A stretch of DNA of 64,000 nucleotides from Cobetia amphilecti (GCF_020217465.1 NZ_CP084115.1:3472001-3536000); one strand, 5' to 3'; counted from the stretch's first letter, positions 9,058 to 19,662 are shown. Made by a program: numbers and translations. The notes: generated by a model from the letters alone, not told the origin.

Positions 9058-11469
9058 TCAGGAGAACAGATAGCCCTCTGCGAGAAGGCTGTCCCGCGTC
9101 GGCACACTCAAGGAGCGCAATGTCGCGACATGCTGGTGTACCTCAGGCAGGTCCTCGCTGATCACGGCCTCCTCCAGCGCCTTGGCGCCACTGGCTATGC
9201 CGCTGCATCCCAGCGAGGCTGACGCCCCCTTCAGAGAATGCGCCTCACGCTTGAGCTCGGTGAGATCCATCTGCTTCAGCAAGGTCACCATCACGTCGAG
9301 GCGTCCTTCAAGGCGCGTCAGGTAATTGCTCAGCAGTCGTGAATAGGCCTCGCCACTCAGGGTCGTGAGCAGCTCCTGACAGGTCGCGTGCTGCAGCAAG
9401 GAAGGCGCGGCATCGGGCAGAGAGTGCGCGGCTGAGTCGTCAGTTGCCGCACCGAGCGCCGGAGCAGCGTCGATCTGCGCGCCCTGATCATCAGCCGCTG
9501 ACGAGCTGACGCCATCATCGTCTGGTGCCTGCATGACGGTAGTCCGCTCGCCAGCCGAAGCCTCTGGCTTGTCTGGCTCGAGCGCTTTCTGCTGCGAATC
9601 AGACTTCTGTGAAACAGCCTCCTGTGAATCAGAGGCCTGGACCAGATACTGTTGCAGCACCCGATGCAGATCATCACGCGTGAAGGGTTTGTGCAGCACC
9701 CCCTGCATGCCAGCCTCGATGCAGCGGCGGGCATCCTCCTGCATCACGTTGGCGGTCATCGCGATGATCGGCAGACGAGCGCTGCCGGGTTGCTCGGACT
9801 CGTGCTGACGCCAGCGACGTGTCGTCTCGACGCCATCCAGCACCGGCATCTGCATGTCCATGAACACCAGATCGACATCGTTGCCAGCCTGCGCCAGCCA
9901 TTCGAGTGCCTGTTCACCGTCTTCCACTACCGTGACCTGCTGCCCCAGATACTCGAGCATGGCCCGCGCCAGTGACTGATTGACCTCGTTGTCTTCCACC
10001 ACCAGCACGCTTGCATGGGGCAAGGGCGTGTCTCCCACCGCCTGCTGCGGGCAAGCCTCGGCGGCGGTCAATACCGGCAGCGGAACGCGGCACCAGAAGC
10101 GACTGCCAAGCCCGAGATGACTCTCGACGCCGATCTCGCCGCCCATCGCCTCCACCAGTCGCTTGCAGATGGCTAGCCCGAGCCCGGTGCCTTCATGACG
10201 ACGCGCAATCGAGGTATCCACCTGGGTGAAGGGGGCAAACAAGTGGCTCACCTGATCGGCGGCGATCCCGCAACCGCTGTCGTGAACCTCGAAATGAAGC
10301 GTCTCGCCGTCTTCCAGTGATGCCCTCAGCCGGATGGTGCCCTGGGGACAGAACTTGAAGGCGTTGTTGAGCAGGTTGGTCAGTACCTGACGCAGGCGAT
10401 TGACGTCACCCTTGACCCAGACAGGCAGGTCATCGGCACGTTCTTCGAGGAAGATGCGCGAGCATCCCTTGCCGGCATTGCCTGTCTGGCGATGGTAATG
10501 CGCGGCCAGGGAATCGAGGAATTCGGGCAGCGAGAAGCAGCGCTGATCCAGCTCCAGCTTGCCGGCTTCGATCTTGGAATAATCCAGCACATCATTGATG
10601 ACGGCCTGCAGGCTCTCGGCACTCTGGCGCAGCATCGTCAGGTATTGCTGGCCACGCTGGGTCAAGACTTCCTCGCCGATGAGGTCCGACACGCCGACCA
10701 TGCCATTGAGCGGGGTGCGTATCTCATGGCTCATGATCGCCATGAATTCCGACTTGGCACGACTGGCCGCCTGCGCCAGCTGCACCATGCCATCCAGCTC
10801 CTGAGTGCGCTCCTCCAGCTTGCGGGTCTTGTAGGCCCGTACACGACTCTCGACGATCAACGCGACCACCAGCACGATGCCGCTCAGCGTCATCAGCAGC
10901 ACCAGCGACAGCGCGAGGGCATACAGGTTGAGGAGCTCCGAGCGCTCCTTGGTGCGCTGGATAGCGGCCTCGGCATTGATGTTGAGCAGCAGCTCGCCGG
11001 TCTGCTCCTGAAGCGAGGCAAGCCGGCTGAGTATCTGCACATAGAGGGACGCATCACGCTCCTGACGACTCGCCAGGTCCATGATGGCGCTGTCCAGCAC
11101 CTCGATTCTGGGCAGCATGGCCATCAACTGGGCATGCAGGTCAGGCATCCCCGCCAGCATGCTGCCCAGTTGGCCGCTCTGCAGCAGCTGCACCCGGCTA
11201 TAGAGGATGTCGAGCCGCAACAGCAGCTCGCTGTCATCCATCAAGGCGGGCGGCGTCGGGGTCTTCTGCTCCTCGGCCACCACCATGCGCAGCTCGCGCA
11301 CTTCCCTGTCGAACTGATAGACCGCCCAGATCAGATTCTCACGCAGCTTGTGCTCGAGTGCCTGCTGACGCTGATAGACCAGAACGCCAGTCACCAATGC
11401 CGAGACGAAGAACAACGTCGCGGCAATGGCGATGGCGGTTCTGAAATGCAGAGAACGGAGTGGATTCAT
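9058..11469 (-). CDS. Tripartite hybrid sensor histidine kinase (HisKA-HATPase-REC-Hpt)
   Basis: Membrane kinase of 803 residues with an internal phosphorelay. TM1 is near residues 11-32, a mainly helical periplasmic segment spans about 33-180, and TM2 is near 182-206. HisKA carries [10 protein letters not shown] (His 248). The ATPase domain has the N box [18 protein letters not shown] and GTGLGLAI. The REC domain has Asp 538 in FMDMQMP. After a low-complexity Ser/Gln/Ala linker (about 611-690), the Hpt domain has His 744 in HSLKGAS. This order resembles BarA/ArcB/TorS-type kinases. It lies 48 bp after a small exported-protein gene, in the same direction, and that unit is divergent from an OmpR-type regulator that is its likely output. 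Confidence 0.93.
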   Translation of the reverse strand: MNPLRSLHFRTAIAIAATLFFVSALVTGVLVYQRQQALEHKLRENLIWAVYQFDREVRELRMVVAEEQKTPTPPALMDDSELLLRLDILYSRVQLLQSGQLGSMLAGMPDLHAQLMAMLPRIEVLDSAIMDLASRQERDASLYVQILSRLASLQEQTGELLLNINAEAAIQRTKERSELLNLYALALSLVLLMTLSGIVLVVALIVESRVRAYKTRKLEERTQELDGMVQLAQAASRAKSEFMAIMSHEIRTPLNGMVGVSDLIGEEVLTQRGQQYLTMLRQSAESLQAVINDVLDYSKIEAGKLELDQRCFSLPEFLDSLAAHYHRQTGNAGKGCSRIFLEERADDLPVWVKGDVNRLRQVLTNLLNNAFKFCPQGTIRLRASLEDGETLHFEVHDSGCGIAADQVSHLFAPFTQVDTSIARRHEGTGLGLAICKRLVEAMGGEIGVESHLGLGSRFWCRVPLPVLTAAEACPQQAVGDTPLPHASVLVVEDNEVNQSLARAMLEYLGQQVTVVEDGEQALEWLAQAGNDVDLVFMDMQMPVLDGVETTRRWRQHESEQPGSARLPIIAMTANVMQEDARRCIEAGMQGVLHKPFTRDDLHRVLQQYLVQASDSQEAVSQKSDSQQKALEPDKPEASAGERTTVMQAPDDDGVSSSAADDQGAQIDAAPALGAATDDSAAHSLPDAAPSLLQHATCQELLTTLSGEAYSRLLSNYLTRLEGRLDVMVTLLKQMDLTELKREAHSLKGASASLGCSGIASGAKALEEAVISEDLPEVHQHVATLRSLSVPTRDSLLAEGYLFS

Positions 11470-11517
11470 GCACGAGCATCCTGGCAGCGCTCATGAAACG
11501 GAGCAGGAGAGGCGGGT

Positions 11518-12057
11518 TCAGCGTTCGATGTCGATTCGCTTCACCTGCCAGACAGAGCGGGTCATGATTTCCTCGTTGAGGAGATCCGGCTGCTCACTGA
11601 AGGGGTAGATGATGAAGATGGGGCCATTGTCGCGCACACGCAGTCGCTTGCCATCGACTTCCATGGCCAGTATCACCGGATGATCGAAATAGTCCTGCAC
11701 CGGCGCGTTGGCGGCGTAGTCGTTGAGCGCCACGATACGCATGGTGCCATCCTCGACGCCTACCGCCTCCATCAGCGCCGAGCCGAGCGGACCGCTGAAG
11801 CTCACTTCGCCGTCATGCCAGGGGGTAGTGGTCACGGTTTCCCGTTGCGTCAGCGCCATGAGCATGGCGCGATCGAAATGTGCCTCGCCTCCGGCGTTGG
11901 TATGGGTGATATCCCCGGTGACACGCAGCACCACCGGCCCCTGCGGAGCCTCCAGGGCCATGGCGAAGGGGCAAAACGACAGTGTCAGCAGCAGAAGCCA
12001 GTGACGCATGCGGGGTAACGCCGTGGTGAGACATCGCAGGAGAATGAGAAGCGGCAT
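11518..12057 (-). CDS. Small exported molybdopterin-oxidoreductase-like protein, probable kinase partner
   Basis: A 179-residue protein with a hydrophobic export signal (core about residues 20-34, ending near AMA) and a mature domain of about 145 residues. The mature part carries family-like motifs VTGDITHTN, APVQDYF and DNGPIFIIYP, as in short periplasmic proteins annotated as molybdopterin-dependent oxidoreductase domain. It is far too short to be a whole enzyme, and I see no cofactor cysteine. The start at 12057 has GGAG 7 nt upstream; an upstream in-frame start at 12108 would add 17 non-signal residues. It directly precedes the hybrid kinase gene, so a role as sensory or periplasmic partner is inferred from context only. 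Confidence 0.75.
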   Translation of the reverse strand: MPLLILLRCLTTALPRMRHWLLLLTLSFCPFAMALEAPQGPVVLRVTGDITHTNAGGEAHFDRAMLMALTQRETVTTTPWHDGEVSFSGPLGSALMEAVGVEDGTMRIVALNDYAANAPVQDYFDHPVILAMEVDGKRLRVRDNGPIFIIYPFSEQPDLLNEEIMTRSVWQVKRIDIER

Positions 12058-12285
12058 GGGAAGACTCCAGGGGTCATGGACAACCATGGATGACGGCCGG
12101 AGATTCACCGTCTCGTTTCATCCTCGCCATTCACGGGTCAGCAGCGGCACCGCGCCATGAAGCAGCGAGAGGGGATGAACACGAGTATATGTCGCCATCG
12201 TCATGCCAAACGTGAACCATTGTGACGCGGTCTCACGCAAGAGACGCGTAGACTGCATGCGATACCCACGCGGGGAGGCAGCGAC

Positions 12286-13002
12286 ATGCAAATCGGCATT
12301 CTGGAAGATGATCATGATCAACGTGATTACCTGACCCTGTGTCTCGAGGCCCAGGGACATGAGCTGGCAGGCTTCGAGCGCGCCAGCCAGTTGTTGCGCG
12401 CACTGCGCGAGCGCAGCTTCGACCTGCTGATCATCGACTGGCAACTGCCGGATGCCTGCGGCATGGAGCTGACGCGCACACTGCGCAGCGAGCACGGCTG
12501 GCGAGGGCTGATCCTGTTCATCACCGCAAGCCAGGGGGAGGAGGATGTCGTGCATGCGCTTCAGCATGGCGCCGATGATTTCCTGGCCAAGCCTATCCGC
12601 CCTGCCGAGCTCACGGCGCGTGTGGAAGCGCTGGGCAGGCGTTTCGTCACCTCCGACACCAATTACCTGCAGCCCAAGGTGGCCATCAGCGATCAATATC
12701 GGATCGAGCCGGATGAACACACCATCTGGTGCGGCGAGGAGCCGGTCGCCCTGACCCAGCGCGAATATCAGCTGGCCTCCCTGCTGCTGCGCCACGTCGG
12801 AGAGCTTTACTCACGCGCCTACCTGCTGGAGATGATCTGGGGGGTCAACGGGGACATCTCGACCCGGACGGTCGACACCCACGTCAGCCGCCTGCGGCGC
12901 AAGCTGGGACTGAACGGCAGCCGTGGGCTCAGACTGAAAAGCGTCTATCAGTACGGATATCGGCTCGAATCCTGTGCCACGGCCCCCGTCAAGAGCAGCT
13001 GA
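12286..13002 (+). CDS. OmpR/PhoB-type response regulator
   Basis: DNA-binding response regulator of 238 residues. The REC domain has the acidic pair LEDD near residues 6-9, the phospho-acceptor Asp 51 (IIDWQLPD) and Lys 102 (AKPIRP). The C-terminal winged-helix domain (about 135-228) ends in the typical VDTHVSRLRRKLG and VYQYGYRLE motifs. It is transcribed divergently from the exported protein and hybrid kinase genes across a 228-bp gap, which is the likely site of shared and autoregulated promoters. Which genes it controls cannot be seen here. Confidence 0.92.
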   Translation: MQIGILEDDHDQRDYLTLCLEAQGHELAGFERASQLLRALRERSFDLLIIDWQLPDACGMELTRTLRSEHGWRGLILFITASQGEEDVVHALQHGADDFLAKPIRPAELTARVEALGRRFVTSDTNYLQPKVAISDQYRIEPDEHTIWCGEEPVALTQREYQLASLLLRHVGELYSRAYLLEMIWGVNGDISTRTVDTHVSRLRRKLGLNGSRGLRLKSVYQYGYRLESCATAPVKSS

Positions 13003-13046
13003 GCGCCAACAGCGAAGGCGTGAGCACGCTGGATCATGGCCAACCA

Positions 13047-13086
13047 AAAAGGAGCGGGCGACTCTGTCGAGTCCCCCGCTCCTTTT
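13047..13086. terminator. Terminator after the response regulator gene
   Basis: AAAAGGAGCGGG (13047-13058) pairs with CCCGCTCCTTTT (13075-13086). An inner GACTC/GAGTC stem extends it past one C-C mismatch, with loop TGTC. The A and T tracts suit both converging directions (regulator and aroE). Confidence 0.85.
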
Positions 13087-13097
13087 CATCGTCTGTC

Positions 13098-13145
13098 GTC
13101 TGGCTGATCGTCTGGCTGGCCGTCTGGCTGACCATCTGAATCGAC
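13098..13145. repeat. 12-bp tandem repeat, three good copies and one decayed
   Basis: Units GTCTGGCTGATC (13098-13109), GTCTGGCTGGCC (13110-13121) and GTCTGGCTGACC (13122-13133), then a decayed ATCTGAATCGAC. It is non-coding and lies between a terminator and the aroE stop. Confidence 0.85.
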
Positions 13146-13171
13146 GTGCATGCCCGGCAAGCGCACGCGAA

Positions 13172-14002
13172 TCACCCCTCCGCCAGCATCCTGCGCAGCA
13201 TGCCCGCCACGGGCCCCGTCTTCGGGCGCTTGTGACGCCACAGGAAGTAGGACTCGGCTGCCTGCTCCACCAGCATGCCGAGACCATCCTCGACCCGCGC
13301 GCCGCGCTCGCTGGCCCAGCGCATGAAGACGGTCGGCTCGGCGGCATACATCATGTCGTAGGCGAGCGCCTGCGGAGAGAACAGCGAATCCGGCAACGGC
13401 GGCAGCTCACCGCCCAGCGATGCACTGGTGCCATTGATGACCAGATCGAACTGACCCTCGATGGCCGCATAGCTGCCGCCGGACAGCAGGCAGCCTTGCC
13501 CCGCCAGGTCGGCGAAGTCCTCGGCCAGCGCGCTGGCCTTGGCGGCGGTGCGATTGGCGATCACCAATGCCGCCGGCTGCTTGGCCAGCAGAGGTTCCAG
13601 CACGCCACGCACGGCGCCACCCGCGCCGAGAATCAGGATGCGCGCGCCCGTGAGCGGCGCCTCGAGACGTTCGAGATCACGGGTCAGGCCGACACCATCG
13701 GTGGTATCGCCATACAGCTGACCGGTCTTGCCAAGCATCAGCGTATTGACGGCGCCGGCGCGACGGGCACGCGGGCTCAGCACATCGACCAGCCGGAAGG
13801 CCTGCTCCTTGAAGGGCATGGTGACATTCGCCCCCTGGCCGCCTTCAGCGACGAACTCGGCCCAACCGGCCGCGAAGTCATCGACCGGCGCCAGTCGCGC
13901 CTCGTAGCTCAGCGAGTCCTTGAGCTGCTCAGCGAAGGAGCGATGAATCAACGGGGATTTCGAGTGGGCAATCGGGTTGCCGAATACAGCGTAACGGGAC
14001 AT
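13172..14002 (-). CDS. aroE: Shikimate dehydrogenase
   Basis: Reduces 3-dehydroshikimate to shikimate with NADPH, in the pathway to aromatic amino acids. The predicted protein has 276 residues (E. coli 272). The shikimate-binding motif NPIAHSKSP is near residues 8-16, with the glycine-rich NADP loop GAGGAVRGV and the NRTAAKA motif further on. The start at 14002 follows a GGAG 5 nt upstream and gives the family N-terminus [11 protein letters not shown]. It follows hemF by 46 bp in the same direction, as in the Pseudomonas hemF-aroE pair. Confidence 0.96.
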   Translation of the reverse strand: MSRYAVFGNPIAHSKSPLIHRSFAEQLKDSLSYEARLAPVDDFAAGWAEFVAEGGQGANVTMPFKEQAFRLVDVLSPRARRAGAVNTLMLGKTGQLYGDTTDGVGLTRDLERLEAPLTGARILILGAGGAVRGVLEPLLAKQPAALVIANRTAAKASALAEDFADLAGQGCLLSGGSYAAIEGQFDLVINGTSASLGGELPPLPDSLFSPQALAYDMMYAAEPTVFMRWASERGARVEDGLGMLVEQAAESYFLWRHKRPKTGPVAGMLRRMLAEG

Positions 14003-14048
14003 CAGGACTCCGGGACAATCACAGAAAAGCGTCAGGTCAATGCGGCGA

Positions 14049-15047
<999 letters not shown>

Positions 15048-15148
15048 TTACCGCGACACGCTGCGCTCGGCAGGTCGGAAAATGCCCCTCTTGGGCGCCT
15101 GGATGACGCGGCACTGATCTGGATCAACCCGAGGGGCGATCCTGCTGG

Positions 15149-15730
15149 TCAGGCGCGCAGTACCTTGCCGGTCGCGAGATCACGAATGGTGCTGGGACGC
15201 GGGTTGCCGCCGAGCGGTCCTTCGAGGATCACGTCATTGACCAGCGCATCGCCGAAGGCGTCACGCACCTCGTCTGCGCTCATGGCAGGCGATTCGCCGG
15301 CACGGTTGGCCGAGGTCGACACCAGCGGGCCGCCGAAGGCGGCGCACAGTGCCTGAACCAGCGGATGATCGGTCACGCGCACGGCCAGGCTGACATGTTC
15401 ACCGCGCAGCAAGGGGTGCGCACGGCCATTGTCAGGCACTAGCCAGGTATAGGGTCCCGGCCAGCTGGCCAGCAACTGCTCACGCTGCTCGACGGTTACT
15501 CCCGCCAACCAGGGTTCCAGCTGGGCGATATCACCGGCGATCAGGATCAGGCCCTTGGCGGCGTCGCGGGACTTGAGCTTGATCAGCCGAGCCAGGGCCT
15601 CACCATCGTCGGGATCACACCCCAGCCCCCAGACGGCCTCGGTGGGATAGGCAACGATGCCCCCATTGCGAAGACAGGCAGCGGCGCCGTCGAGGGCACG
15701 CTGATCCAGCGAAACATCACTGACATTCAT
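15149..15730 (-). CDS. tsaC: Threonylcarbamoyl-AMP synthase TsaC
   Basis: Makes threonylcarbamoyl-adenylate from threonine, bicarbonate and ATP, the first step of the t6A37 tRNA modification. The predicted protein has 193 residues (E. coli 190). It has the YrdC fold signatures GGIVAYPTEAVWGLGCDP near residues 23-40, KSRDAAKGLI and STSANRAGESPA. TsaB, another t6A enzyme, is encoded at 54679-55374 in this window. In Pseudomonas tsaC follows dprA; here an opposite-strand phosphatase gene separates the two. Confidence 0.95.
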   Translation of the reverse strand: MNVSDVSLDQRALDGAAACLRNGGIVAYPTEAVWGLGCDPDDGEALARLIKLKSRDAAKGLILIAGDIAQLEPWLAGVTVEQREQLLASWPGPYTWLVPDNGRAHPLLRGEHVSLAVRVTDHPLVQALCAAFGGPLVSTSANRAGESPAMSADEVRDAFGDALVNDVILEGPLGGNPRPSTIRDLATGKVLRA

Positions 15731-16036
15731 GATCTGCTCGAACTCCTAGCTGCGGCAACACAATGGCGGCGATTCTAGCACGCTCACCGGCGCGAGACCG
15801 ACGCTGCACATCGACGCAACACGGCGTCGCGTCGGGGTGGCATAGGCGCACCGCCCGGTTCACGGCATGATGAACGGGTCCATCACCCTCAGGGTATTGC
15901 GAAACTGACGCAAAGGCTTGTTTCAAAAGACTATCGAGGTCATTTGAACGCTTTGCTGGACAGTCTCCAGCACTGGGCCTGATGGCGTTTCACCCCCACT
16001 TTGCCTCCCCCTTTTCTTCAGACAAGGATGTGATCC
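15731..16036. other. Divergent intergenic region tsaC / e(P4) phosphatase
   Basis: About 306 bp without a gene. It must hold the promoters of both flanking genes. I could not pick a convincing -35/-10 pair. A short hairpin CGACGC (15812-15817) / GCGTCG (15824-15829) is the only structure noted. Confidence 0.35.
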
Positions 16037-16921
16037 ATGCGTCGCGCTTTCTCACTGACCACCTCAGCCGCTCTACTGCTGGCATTGGCAGGCTGTGCCA
16101 GCTCTGGCACCCAGACGCCGACCGCGCCGGCGCCACGCCCTGCGCCGCTGCAGGATGCCGCAGCACAGGCGCCCTTGAGCGACCAGGCGATGCTGGCGAC
16201 CCTGTGGATACAGCGCAGCGCGGAGTTTCATGCCCTGTCACTGCAAGCCTTCAACGTGGCCCACGACCGCCTGAATCTGGCGCTGGCGCGTCGCCACGCG
16301 CAGGACAAGCCGCTGGCGGTGGTCGTCGATGTCGATGACACCGTGCTCGACACCACCAGCTACGGCGGCTGGGCACTGCGTGAAGGTCGTACCTACGACA
16401 GCCAGAGCTGGGCTGACTGGGTGGATGATGCCGTCTCCACGGCTTCACCGGGCGCCGTGGAGTTCCTCAACTACGCACACGCCAGCGGCGTCGATGTCTA
16501 CTACATCACCAACCGCAAGGCGGCCGGCAAGCAGGCCACCATCGCCAATCTCGCCGCGCTGGGCTTCCCGCAGGCCAATGCCGAGCACGTGATGCCGCGC
16601 ACCGACAGCTCCGACAAGACCGCGCGCCGCGCGCGGGTCACGCAGGAGCATGACATCGCGCTGCTGATGGGCGATAACCTCGGCGATTTCGATCAGGCCT
16701 TCCAGCAGTCCACCACCCGCGCGCGCAATGCCGAGGTCGCCCGCCAGGCGGATCAGTTCGGCCGTCGCTTCGTGCTGTTGCCCACCCCGACCTACGGCGA
16801 GTGGGAAGGCGTACTCTACGATGGCAACTGGAGTGCCAGTGAGCGCGAGAAGCGCGCCATGCGTGATGCGGCGCTCAATGCCTGGCAGCCCGAGAGCGGC
16901 AGGGTCAGCCTCGGCAAATGA
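16037..16921 (+). CDS. 5'-nucleotidase / acid phosphatase lipoprotein, e(P4) type
   Basis: Predicted outer-membrane or periplasmic lipoprotein phosphatase of the HAD superfamily, related to Haemophilus e(P4), which removes phosphate from nucleotides such as NMN. The protein has 294 residues. The lipobox LAGC gives a lipidated Cys at 20. The HAD nucleophile motif DVDDT is at 98-102, ITNRK is motif II-like, and GDNLGDF supplies the acidic motif IV. AAGGA lies 8 nt before the ATG. It is on the plus strand between tsaC and dprA, both minus-strand, so it interrupts a block that is contiguous in Pseudomonas. No mobility gene is visible beside it. Confidence 0.9.
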   Translation: MRRAFSLTTSAALLLALAGCASSGTQTPTAPAPRPAPLQDAAAQAPLSDQAMLATLWIQRSAEFHALSLQAFNVAHDRLNLALARRHAQDKPLAVVVDVDDTVLDTTSYGGWALREGRTYDSQSWADWVDDAVSTASPGAVEFLNYAHASGVDVYYITNRKAAGKQATIANLAALGFPQANAEHVMPRTDSSDKTARRARVTQEHDIALLMGDNLGDFDQAFQQSTTRARNAEVARQADQFGRRFVLLPTPTYGEWEGVLYDGNWSASEREKRAMRDAALNAWQPESGRVSLGK

Positions 16922-16940
16922 GTTCAGGTTGCCGGCCTCC

Positions 16941-16993
16941 CGGATCATCACTGTCAGGTCGGCAATCTCGGATCATCAATGCCAGGTCGGCAA
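16941..16993. repeat. Imperfect direct repeat, 28-bp period, two copies
   Basis: Twenty-five bases at 16941-16965 recur at 16969-16993 with two mismatches (positions 11 and 14). Both copies start CGGATCATCA and end CAGGTCGGCAA. They lie between the phosphatase and dprA stop codons. Confidence 0.85.
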
Positions 16994-17008
16994 CATTTGC
17001 TCAGAGCG

Positions 17009-18298
17009 TCAGAGTCGCTTCCAGCCACCCGGTGCCTGCATGACTCGCCCCTCGAGCTCCAGTTCCAGCAACTGCATGCTCAGCTCACTGACCGAGGTGC
17101 CACTCAGCTCGACCAGCTTGTCCAGCGCCAGCGGCACGGCCCCCAGAAAACACAATGGCGCCGCTTCCTGACTGACAGGCGGTGTGGCAGCGCGTGACGC
17201 TGGCGGCGCCAGGGACGGCAAGGGCAGTGATGTCGTGGGTGTCGCGAAGGTGGCGGAGGCTGTCGCTTGCCGAGCCGAAGTGGCTGAGCGAGAGGCCGCA
17301 GAGCCGGCAGCGGGCTGCCTGGATGACGCCACCCGGGCCTGCGTTGACGGCTGCTCGGTCGAGTGAGCCGGCAGCAGGTGCTCGAGCTCCGCCAGCATGT
17401 CATCGACATCGCGTACCAGCGTCGCCCCCTGACGGATCAACTCCAGACAACCGCTGGCGGTGATGTCATCGATGCGTCCCGGCAGCGCGAACACCTCGCG
17501 ATTCTGCTCCATCGCCAACCGGGCACTGACCAGCGAGCCACTGCGCAGCGTGGCTTCGACCACCAGCACGCCAAGTGACAGGCCGGTGATCAGCCGATTG
17601 CGGCGCGGAAAATGACGCGCATGCGCGCCGGTGCCAGGCGGATGCTCCGAGAGCAGCAGACCGCCACCCTCCAGCAGCCGTTGGCGAAGATGATGGTGCT
17701 GGGCGGGATAGACCACATCGACCCCACAGCCGAGCACCGCCAGCGTCGAGGGGTTGGCCGCATAGTCGTGCGCGCCGAGACGCGCTGACGCCGCCAGGGC
17801 TCCCTGATGCGCCGCGGCATCGACTCCCAGTGCCAGTCCACTGGCGACACTCCAGCCACGTGAGACCAGCTCAGCCGCGAAGTCATGCGCATGCCGCAGG
17901 CCTGCCTGGCTCGCCTTGCGTGCGCCGACGATGGCCAGCATGGGTAACTCAAGCAGCGACTGCCGCCCCAGCGCCCAGAGCGCCAACGGCGGGTCCGGCA
18001 GGGTATCGAGCATGGCTGGCCACTCGAGGTCCGCGGGGGTGAGCAGATGATAGCCCTGTGCCGGCGCATGCCAGGCAAGGTCTGCCATCACCTGCTCATG
18101 GAGCGGCGAGGATTCGGGGCGCTCGCACCACAGGCGCAGCGGTGCCGCGAGACGTGGCGGCAATACCGCCAGCCAGCCCTGCGGCCAGTCGGCCCGCTCA
18201 CGCAGCTTGGCCGCGGTATGCGTGCCAAAACCCGGCAGGCGCGCCAGAAAGACGAAATCCGCCCGCGAGGGGCCGCGTTGTTCGACATCGATCGACAC
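17009..18298 (-). CDS. dprA: DNA-processing protein DprA
   Basis: DprA binds incoming single-stranded DNA and loads RecA during natural transformation. The predicted protein has 429 residues. An N-terminal helical region is followed by the Rossmann domain with IVGARKAS, SGLALGVDAAAH, GCGVDVVYP, FPRRNRLITG and EATLRSGSLVSARLA, all family signatures. A variable Ala/Ser/Thr-rich linker (about 305-375) leads to a C-terminal winged-helix domain (about 385-429). The start is GTG at 18298, with GGGAGG 6 nt upstream. It lies 101 bp after the LysM gene, as in Pseudomonas. Confidence 0.95.
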   Translation of the reverse strand: MSIDVEQRGPSRADFVFLARLPGFGTHTAAKLRERADWPQGWLAVLPPRLAAPLRLWCERPESSPLHEQVMADLAWHAPAQGYHLLTPADLEWPAMLDTLPDPPLALWALGRQSLLELPMLAIVGARKASQAGLRHAHDFAAELVSRGWSVASGLALGVDAAAHQGALAASARLGAHDYAANPSTLAVLGCGVDVVYPAQHHHLRQRLLEGGGLLLSEHPPGTGAHARHFPRRNRLITGLSLGVLVVEATLRSGSLVSARLAMEQNREVFALPGRIDDITASGCLELIRQGATLVRDVDDMLAELEHLLPAHSTEQPSTQARVASSRQPAAGSAASRSATSARQATASATFATPTTSLPLPSLAPPASRAATPPVSQEAAPLCFLGAVPLALDKLVELSGTSVSELSMQLLELELEGRVMQAPGGWKRL

Positions 18299-18399
18299 GC
18301 CACACCTCCCGAGCGGATTATTGACTCACCCTGGTTGTTCACTTCAGCACGACGAGTCGTTTCACCACGCCGATGCTTGCGGATGACAGGGGCTTTCGA

Positions 18400-19452
18400 T
18401 CAGCCGTGGGGCTCCAGCAGCTTGTCACCGACGCTCAATGGGCGGCCGGCCTGCATCACCAGCGCGTAGCTGACCTTGTCGTAGATACGAAATACCATCA
18501 CCAGGCCACCTTCCTCACCGGGCAGGGTGATCGGCTCGCCGGTGACGGGGTCGGTGATCGTCTCGCCGCGGCGCTCGATACCGAAGACATACCCCGGCTG
18601 GATGCCTTCACGGCTGCCACGATTGAGCGCCACGATGTCATTGCGACCGATATTGCGCAGTCCATCGGGGGCCGCGAGAATGACGCCGCCCACATCTTCT
18701 TCGGGCGGCTGCGGCTGGAAGCTGGTGGTGATCGCACCACCATCCGCCGGCAGCAGCAGATCACCATTGAGAATCTCGCGATTGGCCGACAGCACGCGCA
18801 GCACGCCGATATCGCCTTCGCGACGCTCAAGCTTGATGTCGCCGATGCTGATCATCTCCAGCCCCAGAAACTCCTGGGTGTCCGGGTCCAGATAGCGCTG
18901 GCCCTTGCGGTAGACGCTGTAGGTGTCATTGGAGGACCAGTTGCCACGGGCGTAGATGGTATCGCCGGCACCGCTGATCAGACGGGTGTCATCCCCGGCC
19001 ACGATATAGGGCGCATCGGTGAGCAGCGCCGGGTCAATCACGCGATGCTCTTTCAAGAAGGCCGAGATCTTCTCCAGCGGAATCGGCGGCACCGCCTCGC
19101 GCTTGGGAATCTTGCGGATCTGGGGAGACAGCTTGACGACACCGCCCTGGCCACGCTCCAGGCGCAGACGTGGCTCGCCATTCTCGTAGTAGAGCGAGAT
19201 GCGATCGCCCGGATAGATCAGGTGCGGATTCTTGATCTGCGGATTGGCGCGCCAGACTTCCGGCCACAGCCAGGGTTCACGCAGAAAGCGCCCGGAGATG
19301 TCCCAGAGCGTATCGCCACGCACCACCACGTAGGTGGAAGGTACGTCATCACGCACGGTTGCTGCCTGTGCCAGCGACATCCCTGCGCTTGCCCCCAGCG
19401 TCGCCATGCCGAGGAGTGCCGTAAAGACGGCATTGCCGACCAGTCGTTTCAT
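18400..19452 (-). CDS. Exported LysM-domain protein
   Basis: Predicted periplasmic peptidoglycan-binding protein of 350 residues. A signal peptide spans about 1-30 (ending SLAQA), and one LysM domain follows (about 41-92, with VRGDTLWDISGRF and NPHLIYPGDRI). The remaining 250 residues are beta-rich without a domain I can name. The start at 19452 is chosen because AGGA lies 6 nt upstream; the ATG two codons earlier overlaps that site. It heads the lysM-dprA unit and is divergent from def, an arrangement known from Pseudomonas. Its function is not established; a cell-wall role is inferred from LysM. Confidence 0.9.
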   Translation of the reverse strand: MKRLVGNAVFTALLGMATLGASAGMSLAQAATVRDDVPSTYVVVRGDTLWDISGRFLREPWLWPEVWRANPQIKNPHLIYPGDRISLYYENGEPRLRLERGQGGVVKLSPQIRKIPKREAVPPIPLEKISAFLKEHRVIDPALLTDAPYIVAGDDTRLISGAGDTIYARGNWSSNDTYSVYRKGQRYLDPDTQEFLGLEMISIGDIKLERREGDIGVLRVLSANREILNGDLLLPADGGAITTSFQPQPPEEDVGGVILAAPDGLRNIGRNDIVALNRGSREGIQPGYVFGIERRGETITDPVTGEPITLPGEEGGLVMVFRIYDKVSYALVMQAGRPLSVGDKLLEPHG

Positions 19453-19633
19453 GCCCATTCCTGCGTCCCTTGCGTTATTGCCACCCATCGCTCGGTGGTG
19501 ATGGTCTTGTTCTGAACTCCGCACCGCGCAGACCCGCTCTGCCCCGCGCCTGGTGGCTGCTGACCCCTGTCCATCGCCATGTCAGATCAATCCTGACTAT
19601 TGCCGCGATAGTAGCAGCATTGACGGCATTCGG

Positions 19634-19662
19634 TTCCGTTCCTCGCTTGCGCACACTACAAT
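19634..19662 (+). promoter_or_regulatory. Candidate promoter for def-fmt-rsmB
   Basis: TTCCGT (19634-19639), a 17-bp spacer and TACAAT (19657-19662). The -10 is good and the -35 is weak. It lies 46 bp before the def ATG. Confidence 0.4.
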
